Assembly: GCA_963837325.1 (NCBI GenBank)
Contig: CAWIMV010000001.1
Location: 1 to 64,000, forward strand
Direction: 5' to 3'
Origin: CAVQKZ01 sp963837325
GTDB taxonomy: Bacteria > Actinomycetota > Actinomycetes > Mycobacteriales > Jatrophihabitantaceae
Length of the DNA stretch: 64,000 nucleotides
Shown piece after piece: positions 54,814 to 62,481 of the stretch (position 1 is its first letter; each line of letters begins with the position of its first letter). Below the pieces are notes generated by a model. It saw nothing but the letters and a program-made list of their open reading frames with translations. It was not told where the DNA came from and searched no databases. The translations under genes were made by a program, and so were the position numbers.

Positions 54814-56007
54814 GTGGTTTCAGATGCTGGATGGCCCGCGATCGGGTGGGAGGAGCGGGCCTGGACGCCGCGGATCTCGCCCGAGCTGGTCTCGGCCTCG
54901 GTCCGCCGGCGGCACGCGGGGCCCTACCGTGCTGCCGTGGTTCCGCTTATCGCCGAGCTGATGCCGAGGCTGCCCACCGAAGTGCTCGCCGTCACGGAGG
55001 AGGCCAGCGCCGAGATCGCGCGTTTCGACGCCGAATTTGGGGCGGAGGTGGCGCCGTTCGCGTCCGTGCTGCTGCGCTCGGAGTCGACCTCGTCCTCGAT
55101 GATCGAGAACCTTAGTTCGGGCGCGAAGTCGATAGCGCTGGCCGAGCTCGGCAGTACCGAGAAACGCAACGCCACCGAGATCGTCGGCAACGTCGCGGCG
55201 ATGCGGGCCGCGCTGGCGCTCGCCGATCGTCTCGACGGTGGGGCGATCATCGCCATGCACGCCGCGCTGCTCGGCGAGGTGCAGCTCGCCATGACGGGGC
55301 AGTGGCGCACGGAGCAGGTGTGGATCGGCGGCACGTCCTTCGGTCCCCACGGCGCAGCGTTCGTGCCGCCACATCACGAGCATGTGGCGGCGCTCATGGA
55401 CGACCTGGTCGGCTTCACCAAGCGGACCGACCTGCCGCTGCTCGTCCAGGCGGCGATCGCGCACGCCCAGTTCGAAACCATCCACCCCTTTGCCGACGGC
55501 AACGGCCGCACCGGACGGGCGTTGATCCACGCGATGCTGCGTGGCCACGGCCTGGCCCGCAACGTCACTGTCCCGGTCTCGGCAGGACTGCTCACCGACA
55601 CGAGCGGCTACTTCGACACGCTCACCGCCTACCGCGACGGCGACCCGGCCGCGATCGTCGCGAAGCTCGCTGATGCTTCGTTCGCGGCGATCGCGAACGG
55701 ACGCCAGCTGGTCGCGGAGCTGCGGGCCACTCGGGCGAGCTGGGACGAGAAGATCAAGGTCCGGCGGGGTGCAAGCGCATGGCGCCTCGCCGACCTGCTC
55801 GTGCGCCAGCCCGTCATCGACGCTGCAACCGTCGCCGCCGAACTCGACCTGGTTCCCCAGAACGCGCAGCGGGCGATAACACCGCTGGTCGAAGCCGGTG
55901 TGCTCACCGAATTCACCGGCTTCAGGCGCAATCGCATGTGGCAATCCCGCGAGGTGCTCAGCGCGCTCGACGACTTTGCCGCCCGCGCAGGCCGACGCCG
56001 TCCATGA
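54814..56007 (+). CDS. Fic family protein, copy 2
   Basis: A 397-aa near-identical paralogue of the Fic protein at 21638. It has the same HPFADGNGRTGR motif and an inhibitory motif (SSSMIEN, S-x3-E-N). It starts from the GTG at 54814 (MVSDAGWPAIGWEERAW); lacking the extra base of copy 1, it cannot use the ATG used there. Differences are scattered substitutions such as LSSGAKS versus LNSGAKS. The duplicated block spans roughly 1.25 kb and includes the upstream inverted repeat. The functions of two copies may be redundant or divergent. Confidence 0.92.
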   Translation: MVSDAGWPAIGWEERAWTPRISPELVSASVRRRHAGPYRAAVVPLIAELMPRLPTEVLAVTEEASAEIARFDAEFGAEVAPFASVLLRSESTSSSMIENLSSGAKSIALAELGSTEKRNATEIVGNVAAMRAALALADRLDGGAIIAMHAALLGEVQLAMTGQWRTEQVWIGGTSFGPHGAAFVPPHHEHVAALMDDLVGFTKRTDLPLLVQAAIAHAQFETIHPFADGNGRTGRALIHAMLRGHGLARNVTVPVSAGLLTDTSGYFDTLTAYRDGDPAAIVAKLADASFAAIANGRQLVAELRATRASWDEKIKVRRGASAWRLADLLVRQPVIDAATVAAELDLVPQNAQRAITPLVEAGVLTEFTGFRRNRMWQSREVLSALDDFAARAGRRRP

Positions 56008-56451
56008 CCCGACCCGACGCGAGATCGCCGATTCGGCGCGGTGGCGACGCGCAGCGCTAGCTGCGCGATATGCGTGGTGAGACTCGGTGCTTGCACCCTG
56101 TCCGTTCGATCTGGAGGGGGCAGTGGGAGCGGACCGTAGAGGTCACATGTGGTTCCGGTCAACGCTCCTGCGCGACCAGTTCCGCATCGAGCGACGTCCG
56201 GCTCGTAACTGCCCGCACTCCGATGGGCTGCGTCGCCGGCAAGCTAAGGCGGGACTGGGACAGGGGCGACACTGTCGCGACGGTGGTGAAACGGCGCGCA
56301 GTCCCCCTGGTTCGTCGGCGTTGCCGCGAGGGTGAGGTGTAGCGGTCGCCCCCCGGACGCCGGGTAGATGTCGGGGTCTTCCCCAGTTCACGCTGGCGCA
56401 CTACCGCCCATTCAGAAGGGTGGGGCAGCTTCGACGGGCAATTGATGCGGA
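56008..56451. other. intergenic with partial att-like motif
   Basis: No gene is supported. ATATGCGTGGTGAGACTCGGTG at 56068 matches the left part of the motif at 60339 (ATATGCGCGGTGAGACACCG) but lacks the TATCGAGG box. It lies at the boundary between fic copy 2 and the AT-richer AlbA_2 operon. Confidence 0.4.
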
Positions 56452-57048
56452 CTACTCCTCGGCAGCCTCAAGGGCGTGCTCCACTAGATGTTCGAGACGA
56501 TCCATTCGGGTACTCAGACTCGAAAACACGATGTTCATGCGGTACCCCAGTGACTCCGTCTCGTCGCCAAGATCAGAGACGGCGCTGATCGTCGATGTCA
56601 GCAATGCTATGTCGTTAGTAGCCACCTTTAGGGAACGCCGTAGATCACCAATCTCCCGCGAGATCGTCTGAACAAGTGCGACACCACTTTCGCGTCCTTC
56701 TAACGCTAGCCCTTTGGCTTGCATTACTTCGAACTGCATATCAGCTAGTTCCACTTGCACGCGACGCGAGGTCTCATCCGACTGGATAACACGATCGATC
56801 AGGGCACGAAGTAGGGGCTCGATCATCGTAACGTCCGGATTGGCGGCAAACTGCTGTCGCGCTTTAACCATGGCCTTGTCCATGTACGCCGCTAGTTCAG
56901 CACGGGCTTCTTGATCCGCCGGCGGTGCGCTGGCTGCGTGCCTATTAGCAGCGCGCTGAGATCGACGATTGCTGGGCAACTTGACCGCCAGTATCCCGAG
57001 CGAGATCAACACCCCCGCGACTGGCGGGATAGCAAGTAGCCAATTCAC
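56452..57048 (-). CDS. membrane-anchored coiled-coil protein, AlbA_2 operon
   Basis: A 198-aa protein. An N-terminal transmembrane helix (WLLAIPPVAGVLISLGILAV) is followed by a basic stop-transfer stretch and about 150 residues of helix with coiled-coil character (REIGDLRRSLKVATNDIALL, FSSLSTRMDRLEHLVEHALE). It is the last gene of the operon, 17 nt after the four-helix membrane gene. It may form an oligomeric membrane-attached partner. No family is recognised. Confidence 0.75.
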   Translation of the reverse strand: MNWLLAIPPVAGVLISLGILAVKLPSNRRSQRAANRHAASAPPADQEARAELAAYMDKAMVKARQQFAANPDVTMIEPLLRALIDRVIQSDETSRRVQVELADMQFEVMQAKGLALEGRESGVALVQTISREIGDLRRSLKVATNDIALLTSTISAVSDLGDETESLGYRMNIVFSSLSTRMDRLEHLVEHALEAAEE

Positions 57049-57065
57049 GCCTAGCTCCGATCATT

Positions 57066-57539
57066 TCAGCCGTTATTGGCGCCAGGACCCGTCTCGGTGT
57101 GCTCCTGCAAATTGACCGAGAACCAGACAAAGCCGATTGACGCGGCGAGACCACTTGCGACCCAGACCCACCCGACATCAACAGCCGTGTTCTGATTGTA
57201 TGTCTCTCCGAGCGTGCTCCGTGTAGCAAATAGAGCCCACAAAGCGTACCCAGGCACCGCAATCATGATAAATACTACCAAACACGCGATTGCCGGCCAG
57301 AGCATCTGCTCACGCCCGCTCGCCAGTAACACACAGGCTGACGCTACAACGGCGTTGCCGGCGGCCAAGAAAAGTTCACCATGTGTGACTGCCTCGGCAC
57401 CACCGGCGCCGAGGCCCACATAAAACAACACTGTAATGCCTATGGGAACAGCCACGCCGATAAGAAACGTCGCTATAAACCAGTTGATTATGAAGGCCTG
57501 CAGTCGGGTCGGCTGCCTCGTCTTTTCCTCCGCCGTCAT
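57066..57539 (-). CDS. four-helix membrane protein, AlbA_2 operon
   Basis: A 157-aa protein whose ATG overlaps the stop of the AlbA_2 gene (ATGA). Four transmembrane helices are evident: AFIINWFIATFLIGVAVPIG through FYVGLG, LFLAAGNAVVASACVLLAS, MLWPAIACLVVFIMIAVPGY, and VWVASGLAASIGFVWFS. The short soluble tail is acidic. It resembles small multi-pass membrane effectors of defence systems in size and layout, but no homologue is recognised. Confidence 0.75.
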   Translation of the reverse strand: MTAEEKTRQPTRLQAFIINWFIATFLIGVAVPIGITVLFYVGLGAGGAEAVTHGELFLAAGNAVVASACVLLASGREQMLWPAIACLVVFIMIAVPGYALWALFATRSTLGETYNQNTAVDVGWVWVASGLAASIGFVWFSVNLQEHTETGPGANNG

Positions 57540-59053
57540 CCCTCTACCTCCCGTCGCGGATTGGCGCGGCGGTACCAGTCAACCTCGGGACCCGAATAGG
57601 CGCGGGTGGATGCAAGTTCCCGGACGTAGAACTCGTAGCTGTCTTTCACGCGCACATAGAACCAAGTCGACGACGGACGCGCCGTAACCACGGCCAACGT
57701 CCGACCCTGGTATTGAATCGGCTCAATCGAGATGAAAGCAAGGGGCGAAGGCGTAATCATGGACCGTAAGGTATCTTGCAGCTTAAGGGTAAACGAATCC
57801 CAATCCTGCTGATCCGCTTCAATCCCGAATAGCGCCTTCAGTACATTTGAGCCAGCGTCAGACTCCGGCGCCGGAGGATAGATCGGGCATTCGGCGCGCA
57901 GTTTCTCCAATGTCGCTTGACGATCGGGAACTCGCTCGAGCTCTCGTTCGACTTCCAGGGCGCCGATCACAAGCCTGCCGCCATTGGGCGAATTCAGCAA
58001 TCCGCATATCGCCTTAACGGAGCTCTCTGTTACGGCGCGATTCTCATGACGCTCACCCGTTACTAGATAGCGGTGCACGTCCAGCGAGAGCGTCGCCTTG
58101 AATTCAAGGATTTCGGACTCAGGCTGGTCGAGCAAGGTGATATGGGATGGAGTGAATTGACTCGTGGGGTGTTCACGGAAATCAAAGAAGTCCCTACTGG
58201 CAAACAGCTCGGTATATGTGCGCATCCCGTAGGTGCGCCCCAATTCGAGTTCGAGGAGCCTGAAAATCAAGTCGCGAACAAAGCTGTAAAAGTGTCCGTC
58301 GGGCGCGCGACCGAGAATGAGAAAGTCTGTCATTGGGCCCGAGCCCACGTAGAGCGATAGCTGCACATCCTCTGTAAGGTGAAGTCTAATCCGTGTCCGA
58401 TTAGCGACGTCGTTGAGAATCTGAGCGATCTGGCGTGCCACCGAATCTCGCTCTGGTCTGCGAAACGGTCGCCTTGGATGATCAAATCGAAGATAGAAGC
58501 GCATGCCCCGCCGACCAAGCGGTATCGGCCGTATTAGATCTCGCGTTATGTAATCGTCGATCCAGGGCGGTGGCGGCATTCGTGGACTATCGCCATCCAT
58601 ATATGCAGAGAAGGTGGCCGCGTTGTACTGCGAAAGTTCGGTAACCTCCGCGTCCGTCACTCGCGCAAGGTCATCCGATGTCGGGCGTCGAGGGCTATTG
58701 GACTCGACGCCCACCGACTGCCAGATCCAATGTAGTAGTGTCGAATGAACTACCGTGTAATCGTGTGAATACAGGCTAAGGTGGCTAAGAGCGTTCTCGA
58801 ATGATAGTGCAAGATCTTCGGGGCTAATGTCGCGAGGAGCCCATAATCGCAACATAACATCGTGCTCGCCTAACGTTTCATACGCTATGTAAGATCGCAG
58901 TTGGTTTTGCTCGAGCACAGTTCGGATTGCATCGAATATTGCGGTCTGGTTATAGTCAGGTACGAATGAGAATCGCCAGAACTGCAACCTGGCGCCTTCT
59001 CGCGCCTCGTGGACGGCGTCGTGCCAGCTGTACAAGTCAACCGGCGCTGCCAT
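57536..59053 (-). CDS. AlbA_2 (Schlafen-type) domain protein
   Basis: A 505-aa protein from the ATG at 59053. The C-terminal 200 residues carry an AlbA_2/Schlafen-core domain: QPESEILEFKATLSLD near 315, AICGLLNSPNGGRLVIGALE, then GRTLAVVTARPSSTWFYVRV. The first 290 residues look like two alpha/beta modules (FWRFSFVPDYN to HDVMLRLWAP, and MRFYLRFDHP to MTDFLILGRAPDG), perhaps a repeated ferredoxin-like fold. AlbA_2 proteins bind nucleic acid, and Schlafen relatives cleave tRNA. The gene leads a coupled operon with two membrane proteins. Base composition is visibly richer in A+T than nearby genes, which suggests separate transfer. Confidence 0.8.
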   Translation of the reverse strand: MAAPVDLYSWHDAVHEAREGARLQFWRFSFVPDYNQTAIFDAIRTVLEQNQLRSYIAYETLGEHDVMLRLWAPRDISPEDLALSFENALSHLSLYSHDYTVVHSTLLHWIWQSVGVESNSPRRPTSDDLARVTDAEVTELSQYNAATFSAYMDGDSPRMPPPPWIDDYITRDLIRPIPLGRRGMRFYLRFDHPRRPFRRPERDSVARQIAQILNDVANRTRIRLHLTEDVQLSLYVGSGPMTDFLILGRAPDGHFYSFVRDLIFRLLELELGRTYGMRTYTELFASRDFFDFREHPTSQFTPSHITLLDQPESEILEFKATLSLDVHRYLVTGERHENRAVTESSVKAICGLLNSPNGGRLVIGALEVERELERVPDRQATLEKLRAECPIYPPAPESDAGSNVLKALFGIEADQQDWDSFTLKLQDTLRSMITPSPLAFISIEPIQYQGRTLAVVTARPSSTWFYVRVKDSYEFYVRELASTRAYSGPEVDWYRRANPRREVEG

Positions 59054-59322
59054 GTCCGGCCCCCCAAGGTCATGAGATGTGCGTCGGGTTACTGGCGCGA
59101 TCGTACAAGCTGGCCCGCCCCTAGGCGGCGGGCCTGCGGTAGCGCGCCCTCTTTGTGCGACTGGTCTCCTGGCCAAGGAGGACGAAGCCGGAAGCCGGCT
59201 GTCATACTTCGAGCGGCTTTGAAGCGATCGTTGATACACGTTTATGCGCGGGGGTACGCCAGATGCGATGGGTCGCCGCTTGGCAAGAACATGTTGGCAG
59301 CCGCTCTAGACACGCTGGTGCG
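59054..59322. other. short intergenic, divergent promoters expected
   Basis: This is 269 bp between the AlbA_2 operon and a plus-strand coiled-coil gene. No motif could be assigned with confidence. Confidence 0.35.
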
Positions 59323-59661
59323 ATGGACGTTGCGCGACGTCTGGACGGGCTCAGAGAGACTTGCGCGCGGCTCGAACAGAGTCTGCAAGAGCAGAATTGG
59401 GAGTTGCAGCAGGTCCGCGGCATGGTTCTCGCGCTTCGCGCAGACGACTCCGAGAGCCGGAGCGAATCCGAACGCGACATGGGGGATCTCCGGAGAGCCC
59501 TAGCAGCCATGGTCAGTCGCGCCGAGCAGTTTGAGCAGACGCGAATGAGTATGTCCGAGCTACTGGCCGAAGTAGAGCGGCTCAGCCTACGACTCGACTT
59601 GACTCAGTCTGTGATTGCGACTCTGACCGACCAGGAGGGATCTGTGCGTCGTCCGAGTTAG
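59323..59661 (+). CDS. small coiled-coil protein
   Basis: A 112-aa protein from the ATG at 59323; the frame is open upstream to 59155 but is less protein-like there. It is almost entirely heptad-patterned helix (LRETCARLEQSLQEQNWELQ, SMSELLAEVERLSLRLDLTQ). No domain is recognised. It is divergent from the AlbA_2 operon and could belong to it, which is only inference. Confidence 0.5.
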   Translation: MDVARRLDGLRETCARLEQSLQEQNWELQQVRGMVLALRADDSESRSESERDMGDLRRALAAMVSRAEQFEQTRMSMSELLAEVERLSLRLDLTQSVIATLTDQEGSVRRPS

Positions 59662-59829
59662 AGGGGCGGGGAGCCCGACGAGCATTTCGTCACCGCGCGC
59701 CTGGACGAAGTCCGCCGCACCATGCAAGACGAAGCATTGCATAGCCATCCCGGCACCCTCGTCGAGCCAGACGCGACCGACAGCGCCTAGCGTCATTGGG
59801 ATGCTGGCCACGACAACCACGAGAACGGC

Positions 59830-60170
59830 CTAGTCGAACTCGACCTGGCATTCATCGACACCGCGCTCGACAACGTACCGGTCGGGGTCGCCGTGGATAC
59901 CGCCTGTGACACCGGACGGCTCGCCCGCCAGCTGGCTGCCCAAGGCCATCACGTTCGCGGCTTCGACAACTCCGCCGAGATGCTCGTCGTGGCCCGGCGC
60001 AACGTGTCTGGCGCCGAGTTCGCCACCGTCGGCATGGATCAGCTGCCGATCGAGGAGGGCAAGGTAGATCTGTCACCAACGCGCTGGCACTGACACACGT
60101 GCCCGACCTGCAGCGCGTACGGAGCGAATGGGCCCGCCTATTTCGCCCTGGTGGCAGGTAATCATCTCCG
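59830..60170 (+). pseudogene. class I SAM-dependent methyltransferase remnant
   Basis: One frame reads VAVDTACDTGRLARQLAAQG, then VRGFDNSAEMLVVARRNV: SAM-binding motif I (usually D-x-ACGTG, here DTACDTG) and the following strand-helix. After about 60065 another frame continues TNALALTHVPDLQRV and EWARLFRPGG. The gene is frameshifted and lacks its ends. It is a fragment of a small-molecule methyltransferase, unrelated to the DNA methylases of the island. Confidence 0.7.
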
Positions 60171-60334
60171 ACGTCGATTGTCGATGGCGGGTCGCCTGAA
60201 GCCTCGCGCGCTGCCTGGACCATCCCCTCCCTGCTCGCATGGCACCTCGAGCTCATGTGACGTCCGGGGGTGCGAGCAAACCACGCACTCCGACAGCGCC
60301 ACGCAGCTAAAGCGAGCTTAAGGCGGCACTGATT

Positions 60335-60385
60335 GATCCATATGCGCGGTGAGACACCGTGGACAGCGTTCATATCGAGGCCTCC
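60335..60385 (+). repeat. att-like bipartite motif, copy near integrase remnant 2
   Basis: GATCCATATGCGC, then CATATCGAGGCCTCCG, with TATCGA starting about 34 nt after the CATATGCGC start. It lies about 100 bp downstream of integrase remnant 2, matching the arrangement at 29706. Confidence 0.55.
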
Positions 60386-60437
60386 GTGCGCGTTGCGTCA
60401 ACTGCTGAGCGGCCTGCGGTCGATGGCACGGGCACCT

Positions 60438-60775
60438 CTAACGGGCGGCTCCGGCGACGACGCTGTAGGTGGCGTGTCGGTCGAGGGAAACGTGCGCTCA
60501 GTCGTAGCGCATGGTGATTCGCGGGTCGGCGAGGCGGCTTCCTGGACGTCGCGCCGGTGGGAGTCGCATCGAGACCGGCCGTGATGAAAGCGTGGCCCAG
60601 TGTGTTCGGACAATGGGGTTGTCGACGCCGGCGCGGCGGGCAACCCGGCGATACGGCTGGCGCAGTGCCGGTCCATCCGTTGCCCGTACGGTCGTATCAA
60701 GATCGGGGCGCCCAGTCGTTCGTCGATAGCGAGGTCGATGGCGCGCGGTGCGCGGTGCGCGGTGCATAGCCCCGC
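60438..60775 (-). pseudogene. tyrosine recombinase C-terminal remnant 2
   Basis: Read through several frames, the minus strand gives APRAIDLAIDERLGAPILIR, PYGQRMDRHCASRI, RRVARRAGVDNP, RRDVQEAAS and DPRITMRYD, the same gene as remnant 1 but more decayed. The HxxR block is disrupted (the frame reads THWATLSS where HTLRHAF is expected), and a 7-bp expansion lies in its 5' part. No function remains. Confidence 0.75.
60743..60763 (+). repeat. 7-bp tandem repeat in integrase remnant 2
   Basis: GCGCGGT occurs three times in a row inside the decayed integrase, in the segment that encodes APRTARAID in the homologue. It looks like replication slippage in a gene no longer under selection. Confidence 0.7.
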
Positions 60776-60876
60776 GGGCGCCTCGCGGGCCGTGACTTCG
60801 GTGTTGCAGCCCCCCGAGCCGAACGCGCTGGGCGTGTCGGTCCAACGGTGGGTTGGGTTCTTGTCAGCATTGGCTC

Positions 60877-61500
60877 GTGGACGCGAAGTGGATTGGCCTC
60901 ATCGGCGTTGTCGTCGGAGCTCTCGTGGCAGGTGGTGCTGCACTTCTTGCGGGCCTGTTGACCTCTAGGCGCTCCGCGGAGCAGGCACGCGCGGCGGCAC
61001 GCGGCCGCGCCTACATTGACGTGATGATGGCGGCTGGCTCAGTCGCCCTTCATAGCCGAAACATTCGGGTACTCCTCGAAATCGAGTCGGGCGTCAAGTC
61101 AAGCCTCGCTTTCAGGTCGTTTCGACGCGCCTCGACGATTGAGCTACTCGACTACCTTCGCCAGCCAAGCCAGGATCTACTCGCAGCGTCGGCAGGCGTC
61201 TGGGCCTCCGGATCTCAGGCCGCGATCGATCTCGTCAACGAGCTAGTGGACTGTTCCTCCAAGCTCATGGGGATTGGGACGGATCCCGGGCTGGCCAGGA
61301 GTGCCGTGGTGACAACCTTGCGCGGGCAAGGCTGGACAGACGAGCAGGACGAGGCTCTCGGCGAGGCGATCAGCGCGATAGCAAGGCTGCGCCACCGATT
61401 CGGGCTGCTGGCCAGGAAAGAGACCGGGATGCCTGACGCCGCGCTCTTTGCGTCCGACCGAACTGAGTCCGACTCAGTACACAGTCAACCTTTCCGCTAG
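60877..61500 (+). CDS. single-pass membrane hypothetical protein
   Basis: A 207-aa protein from the GTG at 60877. An N-terminal transmembrane helix (WIGLIGVVVGALVAGGAALL) is followed by a basic boundary (LTSRRSAEQARAAARGR) and a helical cytosolic domain. The layout recalls the frameshifted gene at 11032 but the sequences differ. No family is recognised. It sits between the motif copies at 60335 and 61669, so it would be a single-gene cargo. Confidence 0.65.
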   Translation: MDAKWIGLIGVVVGALVAGGAALLAGLLTSRRSAEQARAAARGRAYIDVMMAAGSVALHSRNIRVLLEIESGVKSSLAFRSFRRASTIELLDYLRQPSQDLLAASAGVWASGSQAAIDLVNELVDCSSKLMGIGTDPGLARSAVVTTLRGQGWTDEQDEALGEAISAIARLRHRFGLLARKETGMPDAALFASDRTESDSVHSQPFR

Positions 61501-62040
61501 TAAACCTGGGGGCTTGAGGATCGAGTAGCGGTCTACAGGCGTCTCAGATTTCCACGGTCTAGGTGCAGATGGCGCGCGCGCCGCGTCGAGGCGTTGCGTC
61601 GATTCCTCGCCGCTAGTCCAGAGGGGCGCTGGACATGGGGTGCATCCTGCGGCCCGCAAGTACGGATTCATATGCGCCTCGGCTTAGCTAGCCCGGCGCC
61701 GCCCCTATCGACGGGTATCGCGCGGTGTCGGCTGGCGGAGCAGGCCTGGGCTCCGTATCGAGACGTCAAGCCGCCAATCCGGGCCTGGCTCAACGCCTTC
61801 GTCCTGCGTGCGCAGGACGAAGGCGCGCTCGATTTCATCGCGAGCGGCTGGACGGCCCACAAGTAGGCTGCCGCATGGACCGACAGAGCGTTCCTCTGGC
61901 CCCTGTCAGTGCTATGCGCGCAACGTCGGCGAGCGGGTCTTGGTAACCCGTTTGCTCGACAAATGCTCCGCGTCGTTCGGGCTCAACGGGTCACGCGGCG
62001 CAACCGAAGTTAAGGCATGTCGCAGAACGGCAAATAGAGC
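61501..62040. other. intergenic near island end
   Basis: No gene is supported across about 540 bp apart from the motif copy at 61669. A short plus-strand frame (FVLRAQDEGALDFIASGW, ending 61866) may be residual coding DNA. Confidence 0.4.
61669..61714 (+). repeat. att-like bipartite motif
   Basis: CATATGCGC, with CTATCGACGG whose TATCGA starts 37 nt after. It is the rightmost copy, about 0.5 kb before the tmRNA fragment. Confidence 0.5.
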
Positions 62041-62230
62041 TAGGAGTCCGCCCGCTTTCGCCGGAGAGTTGATCAGTCCATGGTTGCCGGCTTGGTTGCC
62101 AAGAACAACGTTCGCGGCGGACATCTGCGGATTCCGTAGGTCCCGTCAGGTCTCCGGGCCCGCTGTTTTGCGGGATTTTCGGGTCGCGCCGGTCCGCGAT
62201 GAACTCGGTCTTGCGGTGCTGGCAGTGTGG
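62041..62230 (+). repeat. island repeat copy C (abuts tmRNA fragment)
   Basis: This is the counterpart of copy B over about 190 bp, including the CCCGC-TGTTTT-GCGGG hairpin (62159-62174) with trailing ATTTTC. Its end GCTGGCAGTGTGG runs straight into the tmRNA-like sequence, suggesting that the repeat is the element-side arm of an attachment site. Confidence 0.85.
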
Positions 62231-62261
62231 GGGTCAGGGGTTCGAGTCCCCTCAGCTCCAC
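62229..62261 (+). other. tmRNA (ssrA) 3'-end fragment, probable att site
   Basis: AGGGG-TTCGAGT-CCCCT (62236-62252) is a perfect 5-bp T-stem with a canonical T-loop, followed by acceptor-strand CAGCTCC, A and C. Mycobacterial tmRNA also ends in a T-arm followed by CAGCTCCAC. No 5' half of a tRNA or tmRNA precedes it, so this is a duplicated 3' end, as left by integration into ssrA; the intact gene would lie left of the window. A tRNA 3' end with the same acceptor cannot be excluded. Confidence 0.65.
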
Positions 62262-62481
62262 GTTCGTGGAGGTCCGCAGTCGTACGTTCCCGTTCGCTGA
62301 CGTCCGCGATTCCTGGGGACGGACGACCACCACATTATCGATGTGTACAGCGGAGCGACTTTGCGTCACTGAACGTTGGATTTTGCGGCGATCTGGGTGC
62401 CGTCTCGGTAGCCGTTGCGGAACTGTGTGACTAGCTGTCGGCGGCGTCCCGAGGCCGTTGGTGGTGTCGACGCGGGATGCT

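Noticed and set aside
54820..55944. 374-aa minus-strand open frame opposite Fic copy 2
   Set aside because: It mirrors the Fic coding strand, is also interrupted differently opposite copy 1, and has no motif.
62229..62261. Complete tRNA gene
   Set aside because: Only the T-arm and 3' acceptor strand are present; the preceding 190 bp is the island repeat, with no D-arm or anticodon arm.
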